Assembly: GCF_003946325.1 (NCBI RefSeq)
Contig: NZ_RHNT01000002.1
Location: 85,851 to 149,850 of the forward strand
Length of the DNA stretch: 64,000 bases
Reading direction: 5' to 3'
Origin: Companilactobacillus furfuricola
GTDB lineage: Bacteria; Bacillota; Bacilli; Lactobacillales; Lactobacillaceae
Part shown: piece by piece, positions 7,545 to 17,336 of the stretch
Numbering within the stretch: position 1 is the first letter of the stretch
Layout: each line of letters begins with the position of its first letter
Notes under the pieces: model-generated
The model's input: only the letters and a program-made list of their open reading frames with translations
What the model was told of the DNA's origin: nothing
The model's database searches: none
Program-made: the position numbers and the translations under genes

Positions 7545-8492
7545 ATGAAGAGATCAAAAATGATTCTATTAGGTGCCACATTTTTAGTGACATTAGGATT
7601 GTCGTTTACAAGTCCGACACAAGCAGAAACGACTGACCAAGATACTGTTACTACCACACAGTCTAATTCTGATGTGCCTGAGTCAGTTCAAAATGCTGTG
7701 GATGATTTGTTTGATAACTATATGACCAATGATACAGTGGATGTTACTGATGCTAGTTTTAGTTATCCTACAGTGTCGACAACGGAGAAAACTCTTTATT
7801 CGTTTAATGAATTTAGCAAATTGCCATTGGTAAAAAGATATTTTTTGAAGCCTGGTTTTTCTCAATCAAATAAATTGAATAACGTACGATTTTTATATGG
7901 AAGTCATAGGCCAGATCAGAATGATGGAGATATTACAAACTGGATCATCCTGGGGGCAGATTATAATGGAAAAGATATTGGTTCTAAGATAATACATATT
8001 AAAAGCCAGTACGAATTTAATAATCCCAATAATTTATATATGGACCCAATAGATTTGACTGGTCAAATTACAGCAACGCATAAAGAAGGTCAATCTTATG
8101 CTCCATTGTTAGATACTGAGAATAAAAAATCTAATCGAGCACTAGCTCCAAATAGTGATTGGTACACGGATAAATTTATGATCAATAAGCGATACGGATC
8201 ATTATATTACCGAGTATCAACAAGCGAATGGGTAAATGAGTATTATATAAAGCCAAAATCTAATACTAATATTAAAATTTCCGACGTCATCTCTAATCCC
8301 AGAGACAGGAAGTTTACTGTCAGTTATAGAAGGATTTCTGGTCAACCGTTGTATAAATCCAATGGTGAGTTATGGGATTATACATTACCCAACAACTCTG
8401 AATGGAAGGTAACTTCTATAGGATTCGATCAATATGGTGTCACTTATTGTCAAGTATCCACTAATGCCTGGGCTAGGGTGGCTATAGTGTGA
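7545..8492 (+). CDS. Secreted SLAP-domain surface protein, paralog 2
   Basis: This 315-residue protein has the same plan as paralog 1: signal peptide MKRSKMILLGATFLVTLG cleaved near TQAET, the DVPESVQNAVDDLFDNY domain, and two C-terminal SLAP modules (ALAPNSDWYTDKF, YRVSTSEWVN, QVSTNAW). ACGGGGGGATTACA gives a strong ribosome binding site. The N-terminal 60 residues are much more alike between paralogs than the middle (about 85-160), which suggests selection for diversity or recombination. Its stop codon at 8490-8492 is followed after two bases by the hydrolase remnant, so a recombination joint lies right at the gene end. Confidence 0.85.
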   Translation: MKRSKMILLGATFLVTLGLSFTSPTQAETTDQDTVTTTQSNSDVPESVQNAVDDLFDNYMTNDTVDVTDASFSYPTVSTTEKTLYSFNEFSKLPLVKRYFLKPGFSQSNKLNNVRFLYGSHRPDQNDGDITNWIILGADYNGKDIGSKIIHIKSQYEFNNPNNLYMDPIDLTGQITATHKEGQSYAPLLDTENKKSNRALAPNSDWYTDKFMINKRYGSLYYRVSTSEWVNEYYIKPKSNTNIKISDVISNPRDRKFTVSYRRISGQPLYKSNGELWDYTLPNNSEWKVTSIGFDQYGVTYCQVSTNAWARVAIV

Positions 8493-8494
8493 AA

Positions 8495-8848
8495 AATGCA
8501 ATTGCACGATACTTATATACATTTAAACCAAACTTTATCAGCAATATTTTGACCTGTACAACACCGTACAATGGGATGGCTTTTTCCGAAAAAATGTTAA
8601 TGAAGTATTGAACTTAAAAATTTTCGGTCACCTATAGGAAATATTGATTTGTTTGTAGGAAAAGGAATTTGAATTGCTGGTACTTTTTCAAGCCACGTAG
8701 AAAATGATGGAAATATCTCCATTTAAAAGTGGACAGTGCGGACAATTGGTATATAACCATAATGTGAATGTTATTGAGGGAGCTAACCATGGAACAATCA
8801 ATACCATTCCAGAAGTTACAAAAATTGTGAATGAGTGACAAATATAGC
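8495..8848 (+). pseudogene. Decayed 3' half of the alpha/beta-hydrolase
   Basis: The DNA matches 5862-6233 closely (for example ATGCAATTGCACGATACT, and CATTGAGGGAGCTAACCATGG for the catalytic-histidine region). It carries a deletion around the TDKPSAF codons and several stops, including TGG to TGA at the final tryptophan. The 5' half with the nucleophile serine is missing. It is the remnant of a duplicated hydrolase-SLAP cassette. Confidence 0.85.
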
Positions 8849-8857
8849 ATTTTATAA

Positions 8858-8896
8858 GATCAATGGAAAATCTGTCATTTTCCATTGATCTTTTTT
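8858..8896 (+). terminator. Terminator after the hydrolase remnant
   Basis: GATCAATGGAAAA pairs with TTTTCCATTGATC before a six-T tract. It is homologous to the terminator at 6244, with matching changes in both arms. Confidence 0.8.
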
Positions 8897-8938
8897 CACC
8901 TCTTCTTTTCCGCTTAATTAAATTAACTTGATAATATA

Positions 8939-8969
8939 GATTGTCTCAACTGCAGAAGGTACAATGATG
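8939..8969 (+). promoter_or_regulatory. Conserved upstream block of the SLAP paralogs (copy 3)
   Basis: GATTGTCTC, then GCAGAAGG, then TACAATGATG. The preceding TTAATTAAATTAACTTGAT is also shared with copy 1, confirming block duplication. Confidence 0.5.
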
Positions 8970-8992
8970 TTAAAGAATACGGGGGGATTACA

Positions 8993-9937
8993 ATGAAGAG
9001 ATCAAAAATAATTCTAATAGGTGCCACATTTTTAGTGACATTAGGATTGTCGTTTACAAGTCCGACACAAGCAGCAACGACTGACCAAGATACTGCTACT
9101 ATAGTAAAGTCGTATAATGATGTTCCTGAGTCAGTTCAAAGTGCAGTCGATGATTTGATTGATAATTACATAACCAATAACACTATTGATGTAACCGATG
9201 CTAGTTTCAGTCGTCCAACAATGTCAGCAGTTATGGGCGTACATTCATATTCCGATTTTAGTAAGATACCTATTGTAAAAAAGTATTTACTGAAATCCGG
9301 TTTTGAAAAAGCTGATCAATTGCAAGGTATAACCTTTGAACTTGCAGATCATCGTCCGAGTTCTGCGGATATGGATCGAACATACTATGCCGGAATTCGT
9401 GTGCTTTACAACGGCAAACAAATTGTATGGAAAACCGTAAAAGTAAAAACACCAATTACAGCCAGCAAACCAAATTCCTATACTGAACCATCAAACTTGG
9501 TTGGAACGGTGTCAGCAACTCATGAAGAGGGGAAACAATATGCCCCATTACTGGATACAGCGAATGGAAAGTCTAACCGATCACTTGCTCCAGGATCGGA
9601 TTGGTACACTGATAAGTTTATTATCGATACGCAAAGTGCATCAATGTATTACCGAGTATCCATTAGTGAATGGGTAAGTGAACGCTACATACGTCCGCAT
9701 GCAAATACAAATCTAAAGATTTCAGATCCTATCACATCGAAACACAATACATATCCAGTTTCATTCAGAGCAATTGCAGGTGAGCCGTTGTATAAATCAA
9801 ATGGTGAACTATGGAATTATACGCTACCAAATAATACACGTTGGAAGATAACCTCAATCGGATTTGATCAGTTTGGAGTTGCTTATTATCAAGTGTCTAC
9901 GGATGCTTGGGCGAGAGCGGATCAAGTGTTTTATTAA
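8993..9937 (+). CDS. Secreted SLAP-domain surface protein, paralog 3
   Basis: This 314-residue protein has the signal peptide MKRSKIILIGATFLVTLG (cleavage near TQAAT), the DVPESVQSAVDDLIDNY domain and two SLAP modules (SLAPGSDWYTDKF, YRVSISEWVS, YKSNGELWNYTL, QVSTDAW). ACGGGGGGATTACA precedes the ATG. The middle (about 85-165) differs strongly from paralogs 1 and 2. Together with the remnant at 8495 it forms the second copy of the hydrolase-terminator-promoter-SLAP cassette. Expected location: cell wall surface, held non-covalently. Confidence 0.85.
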   Translation: MKRSKIILIGATFLVTLGLSFTSPTQAATTDQDTATIVKSYNDVPESVQSAVDDLIDNYITNNTIDVTDASFSRPTMSAVMGVHSYSDFSKIPIVKKYLLKSGFEKADQLQGITFELADHRPSSADMDRTYYAGIRVLYNGKQIVWKTVKVKTPITASKPNSYTEPSNLVGTVSATHEEGKQYAPLLDTANGKSNRSLAPGSDWYTDKFIIDTQSASMYYRVSISEWVSERYIRPHANTNLKISDPITSKHNTYPVSFRAIAGEPLYKSNGELWNYTLPNNTRWKITSIGFDQFGVAYYQVSTDAWARADQVFY

Positions 9938-9943
9938 TCATGT

Positions 9944-9975
9944 ACAATCTCAGGTAATTCTGAGGTTGTTTTTTT
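9944..9975 (+). terminator. Terminator after SLAP paralog 3
   Basis: ACAATCTCAG pairs with CTGAGGTTGT and is followed by seven T. Confidence 0.8.
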
Positions 9976-10013
9976 ATGTTTAAATGTTTAAATTTTCAAT
10001 TCAAGAGCAAAAA

Positions 10014-10039
10014 AATCATGACCCCGAAGGATCATGATT
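10014..10039 (-). terminator. Terminator of the 1371-residue surface protein gene
   Basis: Read on the minus strand, AATCATGATCC-TTCG-GGGTCATGATT is followed by a T run, directly after the stop codon at 10048. Confidence 0.85.
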
Positions 10040-10047
10040 GTGTTGGA

Positions 10048-13000
10048 CTATTTTACGATTACATCGTCAGCGGTGACGAATTCATCGGTTGAAACTCTAT
10101 AGTATGTTTTTCCATTGATTTGGATGGTTCTGTCTGAATGCCAAGCTGTATTTTTGGCCAGCATGCGGTTGGAAATTTTTCCTTGGGAATTTACTAGTGG
10201 TTTGTTGGAATCAGCTTTGATTATTACAGTGACATTCTTGTTTTCATAAGCGTAAATGTCTTCGGCAGCAACGTATTCATTTTTGGAAACACGATAGTAA
10301 GTTTTTCCGTCGTGAACTACTTCTTGATCGCTATACCAATCACTGCCGGCTGAAAGTGAGCGAGTTGCTTCGACTTGGAAGTCAGCATTGTAAAGCTTGA
10401 TACCGTGTTCGTGGTGATGGAATAGGGTGGTTACTCGATGGATGATGTTGCGGACTGTGTTTTTGATCTGGGTGATGATTGATGGTTTTTTGTGGTTATT
10501 TTGATGGATGTTACTTCCGCTATCTTCAGAAGATGCCGAAGGAGCTGGAGTTGGGATTGGAGTATATTCAATGGTTGTTGAGCCGGAATACTTCACAGCG
10601 CCCTTTTCGCCTAAGCTTACAAATACTGACTTAGTTTTAGTCGTGTAACCATTGAATTGAGGAACTTCGATTTCAACTGGATTGTTGAATTCAAGAGGTC
10701 TATAAATTGTGTAATCTTGTGTTTTATCTCCAAATTTCAAGGTCAGTTTGATTTTGCTTTCTGGATTCTTTATAGGGGAATAGATTATTTTTGCATTTGG
10801 ATCTGGATTTAATAGAGCAACTTTATTATTTTCATCTAGATGAACAGCAACTTGTTGTTGGTTAGGTGTATAACCATCGATGCTTGGTACATCGATTAGC
10901 TTGGATTCTCCATAATGTAAAGTTACATTCTTGATAGTTTTATCCGATTGGGAAGTGGGAATTGTAACATTGTTTGTGTATGAATTTAAATTGTAGTTTA
11001 TTGGCTCTTTGTTGTCTGGAGTAAAATCACCAAATGCATTTACTGATACACCAACAGTTGCTTGGCCTGGTGTGTACTCGTTTATTATTGGCAGATCCAC
11101 GGTAATTTTAGAATCCTTGTAATGCATTTTTACAGGGATGGTAACTGTGGATGATTTTTTGTCTTTAGTAATATTTACAGTTACTGCACCTTTGAAAAGC
11201 TTTGGTGTGTATTGAGGGATGGATTTTTTGGATAGTTTACCATTATCTTCAATATGGATCTCGATTTCTGCTTTAGGATCAACTAAGTCATATCCTGGGA
11301 TTACGGGTGCATTTAATGTAACGGTTGAACCTAAAGTCCCGTTGATATTGTCAAAGTTATAATCAGCATCAGCTAAATGGATGCGGATTGAATTTTTGGG
11401 GTCAACTTTATCCCGATCATACATTATTTTTTGATTAGAGTCTGTTTGAACGATTTTACCGTTTTCGGTTAGCCGAACTTGGACGGATTTTGTATCTGTA
11501 TGATAACCGCTAATTTTAGGTACATCAATGGATATAGGATGGCCAAAGGTAATACTATCCACAGATTGAGAAACAGTTTGATTCAAATTTGTGTTTAGTA
11601 TTGTTGAATGATTGTTTAAAAAATTTGGATTATACTGAATGTCTTTAAGTTCTTTATCATAGTTAATTGTTTCACCTTTTGCACTGTCAATAGTTAGAGA
11701 TGCTGTAATATGGTCAATATCAGTGTAATAGCCTGGTACATTTGGGACATCAATTGTTTGTGGATGATCAAATGCCACATGAACTGGCACATTTATTGGC
11801 TTTGAATTCGTTACTCCTTTGGGAGTGAAATTAATAGTTGCATCCTTAGTGATTGGTAAATAAGATACGATAGTATTCGGATCGGCTAATTCAACTTTAC
11901 CGTCATCACCAAGTTTTACTGAGATATTTTGCTGCGTTGTTTCATAACCTGGGATTTTTGGAACAGGAACTTCTGATGATTTATTACCTGAAGCTGTAGC
12001 ATCAATGGTTTTGGAGACCTTTTTGGTTCCTAAAAGTACATTGACACTTAATTTGTTGTTAGTATCTGATTTGGTTATGTAATTAATTCTTGAATTTTCA
12101 TCTGTCGGAACAATCTTTATTTTCCCATCAATTACCTTGGGTTCGACATAAAGGTAATTTTTTTCTAAAGTATATCCATCTGGATGATCTAGATAAATTT
12201 TGGTGGTCTCACCAAATGGAACACTAACATGAAGATTCAAATCGGAATCTTTTCCATCTTTGTGGATTGGGATTGAAACCATATCGTCAATAGTTTGAGG
12301 AGTGTAAATTGGTTCTCCAACAATAGATAAATTTCCTTTTTGATTAATTTTTACAGAGATTTTTTCGTTTCCTTTTTCCAGGTCGTAACCAGGAATTGGA
12401 TCAGCAGGGATTTTTACAATCGAATTGTAATATCCATCAATATTTTTGATTATTTGATCATGATTATACTTACTGTGATAGGTAATACTTGTGTTAGTGG
12501 GAATTTTCGTTCTCGAGTATAAAGCTGAAATATCTTCATCAAGTTTTACGGATCTGTCTGGTAGTACCACACCAGTTGTAACTGTTTTTTTACGGACATA
12601 ACCATCAACATCAGGCAATTGAACATCGACCCTTTCTCCTGGAATCGCATCTTTGACGGGGGCACTTGCGGTGGTTCCGTCAGGTAAAACGATTTTAGCT
12701 GTTAAATCGGTGAGAATTTTTTGATAGTTGGTTGCATCCAAATTAATTGTTTTTTGAACACTGCCGTCATTTTCCACAGGAATTTTAATAATCGAATCTT
12801 TTGTTACTTTTCTATAACCATTGATTTCATTGGGGAGAGGGACCGATATTTTATTGTCGGGATCAAGTTGTAATCCTTTAATTGAGGCTGCTTTTTCACC
12901 AAAAGCACCCTTTAATGTAATGTTTTTATCACCTATTTTGCTCTTATAGTTTGCTTTAAGAATTTTAGTGATATTAGTGTGGCTGTCAATGTGAGCTGTA

Positions 13001-14163
13001 ACAGGAGATTCTAAATAATATCCAGGATATGTAGGAAGGTCTGAGACATTTACGTCTTGGGTAACAAAGCCAGAGACTTTTCCTAACACAGAATCAATAG
13101 ATTTGCCATCTTTAGTAGCCTCCACATTTATTGTTTTACTAACTCTTGCTTGATTCGCGTTTTCAGGGGTGTAGTATGTCTTTTCAAATGGAATTTTGTC
13201 TTGTGTTAACTTTGAAAATTGGTCAGCGGTATAAACATGATGAACATTTGTTGAATCTTGATCTTGATACTCAAACCAAACTAATGATGGATTATTGGTA
13301 ATGTTAAGCAGTTGAATAGGGGTTTCTTTTGAAACCACTAGGCCGGTATAACTGGTGTTATTAAGAAATGATGAAATTTGTGGTTTGTTATTGAATCGAA
13401 TTGAGCTTAAATCAAGAACATTTGCTTTTACATCTTCAAACATACTAGTAAAATCTGTGACTTTTTCAGTTTTTAATGAATCCAAGTTTTTCCAATCAGA
13501 AATATTTGTTTCGGAAAACATATGTGACATGTTAGTTGCGTTTGAAGTATCAATTTTACTTAAATCAACATTTCTCAAATTTGAATCAAGAGAAAAGAAA
13601 TAACTAAAATCAGTAACTTTACTAGTATCCAAATTTTGAAGATTATTAATCGTTGTTAGCTTTGTATAATTTTGAAAAAGGTTTGTCGAATTTGAATTAC
13701 AAGTAATTTTTGCATCAAAAGTTATAGTCGTTACTTTGTCTTTGATTCCATTATCAGTTGTCAGGTTGACATCATTTAAAGTAGCATCATGGATAAATTT
13801 CAATTCTCCAGTTGTATAGAGAACCCAATAAGTTCCGCTCTTTTCAACGTTTGGATCAGTTGGTTTTGTTGCTCCATTACCTTGAGAGATTGTTGTACTA
13901 TTTGAACCAGAGCCAGAACCAGAGTCAGAACCGGTTATTGGACCACTTGAGTTTTGTCCAGTTTGACCCGTGATCGTTGCCCCAGCCGAAGAATTTCTAT
14001 TTCCTGTTTTTCCGGCAGGTGATGTTTCAGTTGTAGTAGCAACCGCGGGAGTTACGTCAGATAAAAACATCCCAGCTGTCAAAGTTAATCCGGCAATAGC
14101 TACAATTTTTCCCTTTTTAGCTATTTTATTGTGGTGTTTGTTTTTAAGTCGTTTTTTTTTCAT
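10048..14163 (-). CDS. Giant BspA/MucBP-like adhesin with two C-terminal SLAP domains
   Basis: A 1371-residue secreted protein. A long basic signal peptide ends near PAVATTT (about 43). A Ser/Gly/Thr-rich stretch follows, then a DUF285/BspA-like part at about 130-275 (NLDTSKVTDFSYFF, KIDTSNATNMSHMF). From about 330 to 1195 come about twelve repeats of 70-75 residues, each with a V/LP..xGY turn (for example VPKIPGYETT, VPSIDGYTPN), resembling MucBP/mucin-binding modules. A short linker leads to two SLAP modules at about 1240-1371 (RSLSAGSDWYSDQ, YRVSKNEYVAAEDI, YRVSTDEFVTADDV). There is no LPxTG, so wall attachment should be through SLAP. GAGGGG precedes the ATG. Likely role: adhesion to host or matrix glycans, by family inference. 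Confidence 0.85.
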   Translation of the reverse strand: MKKKRLKNKHHNKIAKKGKIVAIAGLTLTAGMFLSDVTPAVATTTETSPAGKTGNRNSSAGATITGQTGQNSSGPITGSDSGSGSGSNSTTISQGNGATKPTDPNVEKSGTYWVLYTTGELKFIHDATLNDVNLTTDNGIKDKVTTITFDAKITCNSNSTNLFQNYTKLTTINNLQNLDTSKVTDFSYFFSLDSNLRNVDLSKIDTSNATNMSHMFSETNISDWKNLDSLKTEKVTDFTSMFEDVKANVLDLSSIRFNNKPQISSFLNNTSYTGLVVSKETPIQLLNITNNPSLVWFEYQDQDSTNVHHVYTADQFSKLTQDKIPFEKTYYTPENANQARVSKTINVEATKDGKSIDSVLGKVSGFVTQDVNVSDLPTYPGYYLESPVTAHIDSHTNITKILKANYKSKIGDKNITLKGAFGEKAASIKGLQLDPDNKISVPLPNEINGYRKVTKDSIIKIPVENDGSVQKTINLDATNYQKILTDLTAKIVLPDGTTASAPVKDAIPGERVDVQLPDVDGYVRKKTVTTGVVLPDRSVKLDEDISALYSRTKIPTNTSITYHSKYNHDQIIKNIDGYYNSIVKIPADPIPGYDLEKGNEKISVKINQKGNLSIVGEPIYTPQTIDDMVSIPIHKDGKDSDLNLHVSVPFGETTKIYLDHPDGYTLEKNYLYVEPKVIDGKIKIVPTDENSRINYITKSDTNNKLSVNVLLGTKKVSKTIDATASGNKSSEVPVPKIPGYETTQQNISVKLGDDGKVELADPNTIVSYLPITKDATINFTPKGVTNSKPINVPVHVAFDHPQTIDVPNVPGYYTDIDHITASLTIDSAKGETINYDKELKDIQYNPNFLNNHSTILNTNLNQTVSQSVDSITFGHPISIDVPKISGYHTDTKSVQVRLTENGKIVQTDSNQKIMYDRDKVDPKNSIRIHLADADYNFDNINGTLGSTVTLNAPVIPGYDLVDPKAEIEIHIEDNGKLSKKSIPQYTPKLFKGAVTVNITKDKKSSTVTIPVKMHYKDSKITVDLPIINEYTPGQATVGVSVNAFGDFTPDNKEPINYNLNSYTNNVTIPTSQSDKTIKNVTLHYGESKLIDVPSIDGYTPNQQQVAVHLDENNKVALLNPDPNAKIIYSPIKNPESKIKLTLKFGDKTQDYTIYRPLEFNNPVEIEVPQFNGYTTKTKSVFVSLGEKGAVKYSGSTTIEYTPIPTPAPSASSEDSGSNIHQNNHKKPSIITQIKNTVRNIIHRVTTLFHHHEHGIKLYNADFQVEATRSLSAGSDWYSDQEVVHDGKTYYRVSKNEYVAAEDIYAYENKNVTVIIKADSNKPLVNSQGKISNRMLAKNTAWHSDRTIQINGKTYYRVSTDEFVTADDVIVK

Positions 14164-14497
14164 GTCTATAAAAATCCCCTCAAATTATGTATTTGACACA
14201 ATTCAAAGATACTTCCACTTTATCAAAAATAAAATTTAAATTGTTGTATTTTAATTTTTTTATTTTTATGATTTCAAATAATTGTGAATTTATTATTTTG
14301 TATGGATATAGCTTTTGCAAGTTTGTGTATAAACTTTTCCAATAATTTTAAATTATAAATTCACAAACAACGGTATTTATATTTGAATGATATTAATGAA
14401 TTGTAATAAAGAAATAAATTATATATTGATAAAATTAATCATTTTAAAATACAAAAAAGACCATGATTCGTTAGAATCATGATCTCGTAAATAATTA
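14164..14497. other. AT-rich intergenic region between the two large adhesin genes
   Basis: It carries the terminator of the 744-residue gene at one end and, toward 14163, the untranslated leader and presumed promoter of the 1371-residue gene. I see no ORF or RNA gene in it. Confidence 0.6.
14453..14485 (-). terminator. Terminator of the 744-residue surface protein gene
   Basis: On the minus strand, AGATCATGATTC-TAAC-GAATCATGGTCT is followed by a six-T tract. Confidence 0.85.
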
Positions 14498-16732
14498 TTA
14501 GTGAACAACTACATCGTCAGCAGATACGAATTCGTCTGTTGAAACGCGGTAGTATGTTTTACCGTTGATCTCGATAGTACGGTCTGATTTCCAAGGAGTG
14601 CCCTTAGCAAGACGACGATTTGATATCTTACCTTGTGAGTTAACTAGATCTTTATCTGAATCAGATTTTGTGGTAACAACTACATTCTTGTCTTTATATG
14701 AATAAATATCTTCTGCAGCAACATATTCATTTTTTGAAACGCGGTAATAAGTCTTACCGTTGTGTTCGATAGTTTGGTCACTATACCAGTCGCTACCTGC
14801 TGAAAGTGAACGATCAGTAGATTCCTTGAAGTCACGATTGTAGAGTTTGATGTGACGGTGATGGAATAAGGTTGTTAGTTTGTGGATGATGTTTGTTATC
14901 TTGTCTGTTACTTTGTGATTTGTTGAGGGAGTTTTGCTTGGGGTTGATGGTGTTGATGAAGATGACCCACTTGCACTGTTATCTGATGGTGTTTTTTCTA
15001 AATTAATTGTGCCATAATCGGACAGTACGAATTTATTATTTTCTGCATCATACTTAATTTTACCCGTTAAATTTTTTTGTTCTTTTGCTTTATATTTACT
15101 GTCAGACACATTCTTAATTGTAAAGCCGACTTTCTGTTCTTTAGTAGGTTCACCATTAATTAATACAGTTGCAGTTACATTGTTAGTATTGGTTGGTATA
15201 TTTTCAATTTCTAAATCCGTGAATTTTAGCTTAAACTGATCAGTTCCAGTAGTAGGTTCCAGTTTGTCCGTATTTTTATGAGCATTGATAGTTTGGTTTG
15301 AATCGGTTAATTTAATCCCAGATGGTATGCTTGAAGGATTAACATGAAGCTTATAGTTGTCGCCCTCTTTTTTACCAAATGCTTCTAGTGTTAAATTGTC
15401 GATATTTGTCGGTATATTTTTTGCGTCTGAAATGAGCTTGTTTTTTCCATCTTTTATTACTTCTTTTGGTTCATCTGTTATTTTAGATGCTTCTATTGGC
15501 GATGGTGAAATCTGATAATCATTGATAGTGTAATATAATCCAGATAAGTTCATATTTTTAAAAGACATTCCATTGGCAATTCTGACATTCTCAATGTTTT
15601 TTGCATTATTCAACATTCCCTGTGTAGAAGCATTTGGAATGTTTTTTATACCGGATAAATCCAGCGCTTTAATTTTAGATCCTGAAAACATAGATGCCAT
15701 ATTTGTAACTTTACTTAAATCAATATCCCCAAAATTGATTTTCTCAGAGGTTGTGTTTTCAAACATGTTACTCATATCTGTAACTTTTTTTGTATCCCAT
15801 TTAGATAGATCATAAGATTTAAATGCAGAGTTTTTGAACATTGAAGACATGTTCTCTACGTTTGAGGTATTTAAGTTTTGTAGATGGAAGTCTTCCGCAT
15901 TTGTACCTTCAAACATGTTACTCATATCTGTAACTTTTTTTGTATCCCATTTAGATAGATCATAGGATTTAAATGTAGAGTTCTTGAACATTGAAGCCAT
16001 TTTTTCTACATTTGAAGTATTTAAGCTTTCTAGGTTGAAAACTTCTGCCTTTGTACCTTCAAACATGTTATTCATTTCTTTAACATTTGTTGTATTCAAT
16101 TCAGGTAGATAGAAAAATGAAAATGCTGTATTTTTAAACATGGAATTCATACTTGTAACATTTGCAGTTTCAAACTTTGTGAAATCAACATCTGTTAAAT
16201 TAGTGTCACCATCAAAGAGATTGTCCATTTTCGTGACTTCGGAAGTATTAAGATTTTGGAATCCTTCAATTTTTGTTAATAAAGTAAAACCAGCAAAAAG
16301 AGATTCAATATCACCTTTTACGGAACCTTTACCGGTGATAATAATTTTAGTGATTGTTTCTTTATTATTTATAATATTTTGTTTGAATGTTGATGTATTG
16401 AACTTACTTGCATCAATTGTTAGAACCTTTTTGTCGTTAGAAAGAGTCAATCCGTCACTAATTTCATTGCCTTCATCTCCAACTGAATGAGCATTATTGC
16501 CAGCACCAGAATTAGATTGTTGAGGATTCGCGCCTTCCCTGGCAGGTCTGTTGACTTCTGTGGAAGCAGCATAATTGCTCGTTTCAACGGATTCAACATC
16601 ACTAGCAGCCATAACCGGGGCAACGTCACTCAAGATCATTCCGCAAGTTAGTGTTAATCCAGCGATTGCTGCGATTTTTCCTCTGTTGATTGTTGTGTTG
16701 GGGCGATTTGTATTACTTTTTTTCATGTGCAT
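14498..16732 (-). CDS. BspA-like (DUF285) surface protein with two C-terminal SLAP domains
   Basis: The 744-residue protein has a signal peptide ending near APVMAAS (about 44), a low-complexity stretch, and then about ten DUF285 repeats of 23-25 residues between about 140 and 370 (pattern NTSNVEKMASMFKNS and WDTKKVTDMSNMFEGT). A beta-rich part of unknown type runs to about 590. Then come a Ser/Pro/Thr linker and two SLAP modules at about 615-744 (RSLSAGSDWYSDQ, YRVSKNEYVAAEDI, YRVSTDEFVSADDV). The C-terminus is nearly the same as in the neighbouring 1371-residue protein, so the two share a recent common anchor. A second in-frame ATG lies two codons after the chosen start. AGGAGA precedes both. 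Confidence 0.85.
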   Translation of the reverse strand: MHMKKSNTNRPNTTINRGKIAAIAGLTLTCGMILSDVAPVMAASDVESVETSNYAASTEVNRPAREGANPQQSNSGAGNNAHSVGDEGNEISDGLTLSNDKKVLTIDASKFNTSTFKQNIINNKETITKIIITGKGSVKGDIESLFAGFTLLTKIEGFQNLNTSEVTKMDNLFDGDTNLTDVDFTKFETANVTSMNSMFKNTAFSFFYLPELNTTNVKEMNNMFEGTKAEVFNLESLNTSNVEKMASMFKNSTFKSYDLSKWDTKKVTDMSNMFEGTNAEDFHLQNLNTSNVENMSSMFKNSAFKSYDLSKWDTKKVTDMSNMFENTTSEKINFGDIDLSKVTNMASMFSGSKIKALDLSGIKNIPNASTQGMLNNAKNIENVRIANGMSFKNMNLSGLYYTINDYQISPSPIEASKITDEPKEVIKDGKNKLISDAKNIPTNIDNLTLEAFGKKEGDNYKLHVNPSSIPSGIKLTDSNQTINAHKNTDKLEPTTGTDQFKLKFTDLEIENIPTNTNNVTATVLINGEPTKEQKVGFTIKNVSDSKYKAKEQKNLTGKIKYDAENNKFVLSDYGTINLEKTPSDNSASGSSSSTPSTPSKTPSTNHKVTDKITNIIHKLTTLFHHRHIKLYNRDFKESTDRSLSAGSDWYSDQTIEHNGKTYYRVSKNEYVAAEDIYSYKDKNVVVTTKSDSDKDLVNSQGKISNRRLAKGTPWKSDRTIEINGKTYYRVSTDEFVSADDVVVH
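15761..16060 (-). repeat. Two 150 bp near-identical tandem units inside the DUF285 region
   Basis: The stretch from 15761 recurs from 15911 with few differences over roughly the first 100 bases (both contain ACTTTTTTTGTATCCCATTT). The period is 150 bp, equal to two DUF285 repeats. This is in-frame and makes copy-number change by slippage or recombination likely. Confidence 0.75.
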
Positions 16733-17288
16733 AATATAAAATTCTCCTCGAATTGGTTTTTGATACTTATTTAGAATACCTATCGGAAGTCAAAAAATGT
16801 AATTTATATTATGATATTGTGAATATGGTATTTTATAGCTTTATTTATATTTACAAATACGTTTTTACTTTGGAAACGACTCCAATCGGTGATGATGATG
16901 TACTGGATTTTTAATGAATGGACACTTTGTTCTATTTGTTTATCTAATAAATGAACTATTAATGTTCAATAATATGATTAAATCCAGTGATTTTAGCTTA
17001 TACATTCATCTTTTTATAAATGTAAATTCTATGTAAAATTTTTATTTGATTTGTATTCAATGTTTTGATATAAAAATATGCTTCACTATTGATTGCTATC
17101 AATCAAATATTAACGATTAATAATTTGGCTGAAATTTATCAGTTAATTTAGGATTTGTCCACGATTTGTTTTTTTTAGCAACTACCAATCAATGCTTATA
17201 TTCATGAAGATAGACAAATTTTTCAATAATTCACAAGTTACAAAACTTGTTTATAATTTTTGATGCACTATAATATTACTTACGTAAA
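16733..17288. other. Long AT-rich intergenic region, no gene recognised
   Basis: About 550 bases upstream of the divergent-facing DUF285 gene. It must contain that gene's promoter, but no clear -35/-10 pair stands out among the A/T runs. No RNA gene or convincing ORF is visible. Confidence 0.5.
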
Positions 17289-17326
17289 CAAAAAAGCTTG
17301 CTAACCACTGGGTCAGCAAGTTTTTT
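17289..17326 (-). terminator. Terminator of the YagU-like gene
   Basis: On the minus strand AACTTGCTGACCC pairs with GGTTAGCAAGCTT before a T run. The stem could also act on the plus strand. Confidence 0.8.
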
Positions 17327-17336
17327 AGCCTAATAA

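Noticed and set aside
8632..8885. Minus-strand ORFs opposite the hydrolase remnant
   Set aside because: Shadow frames of the pseudogene without start signals.
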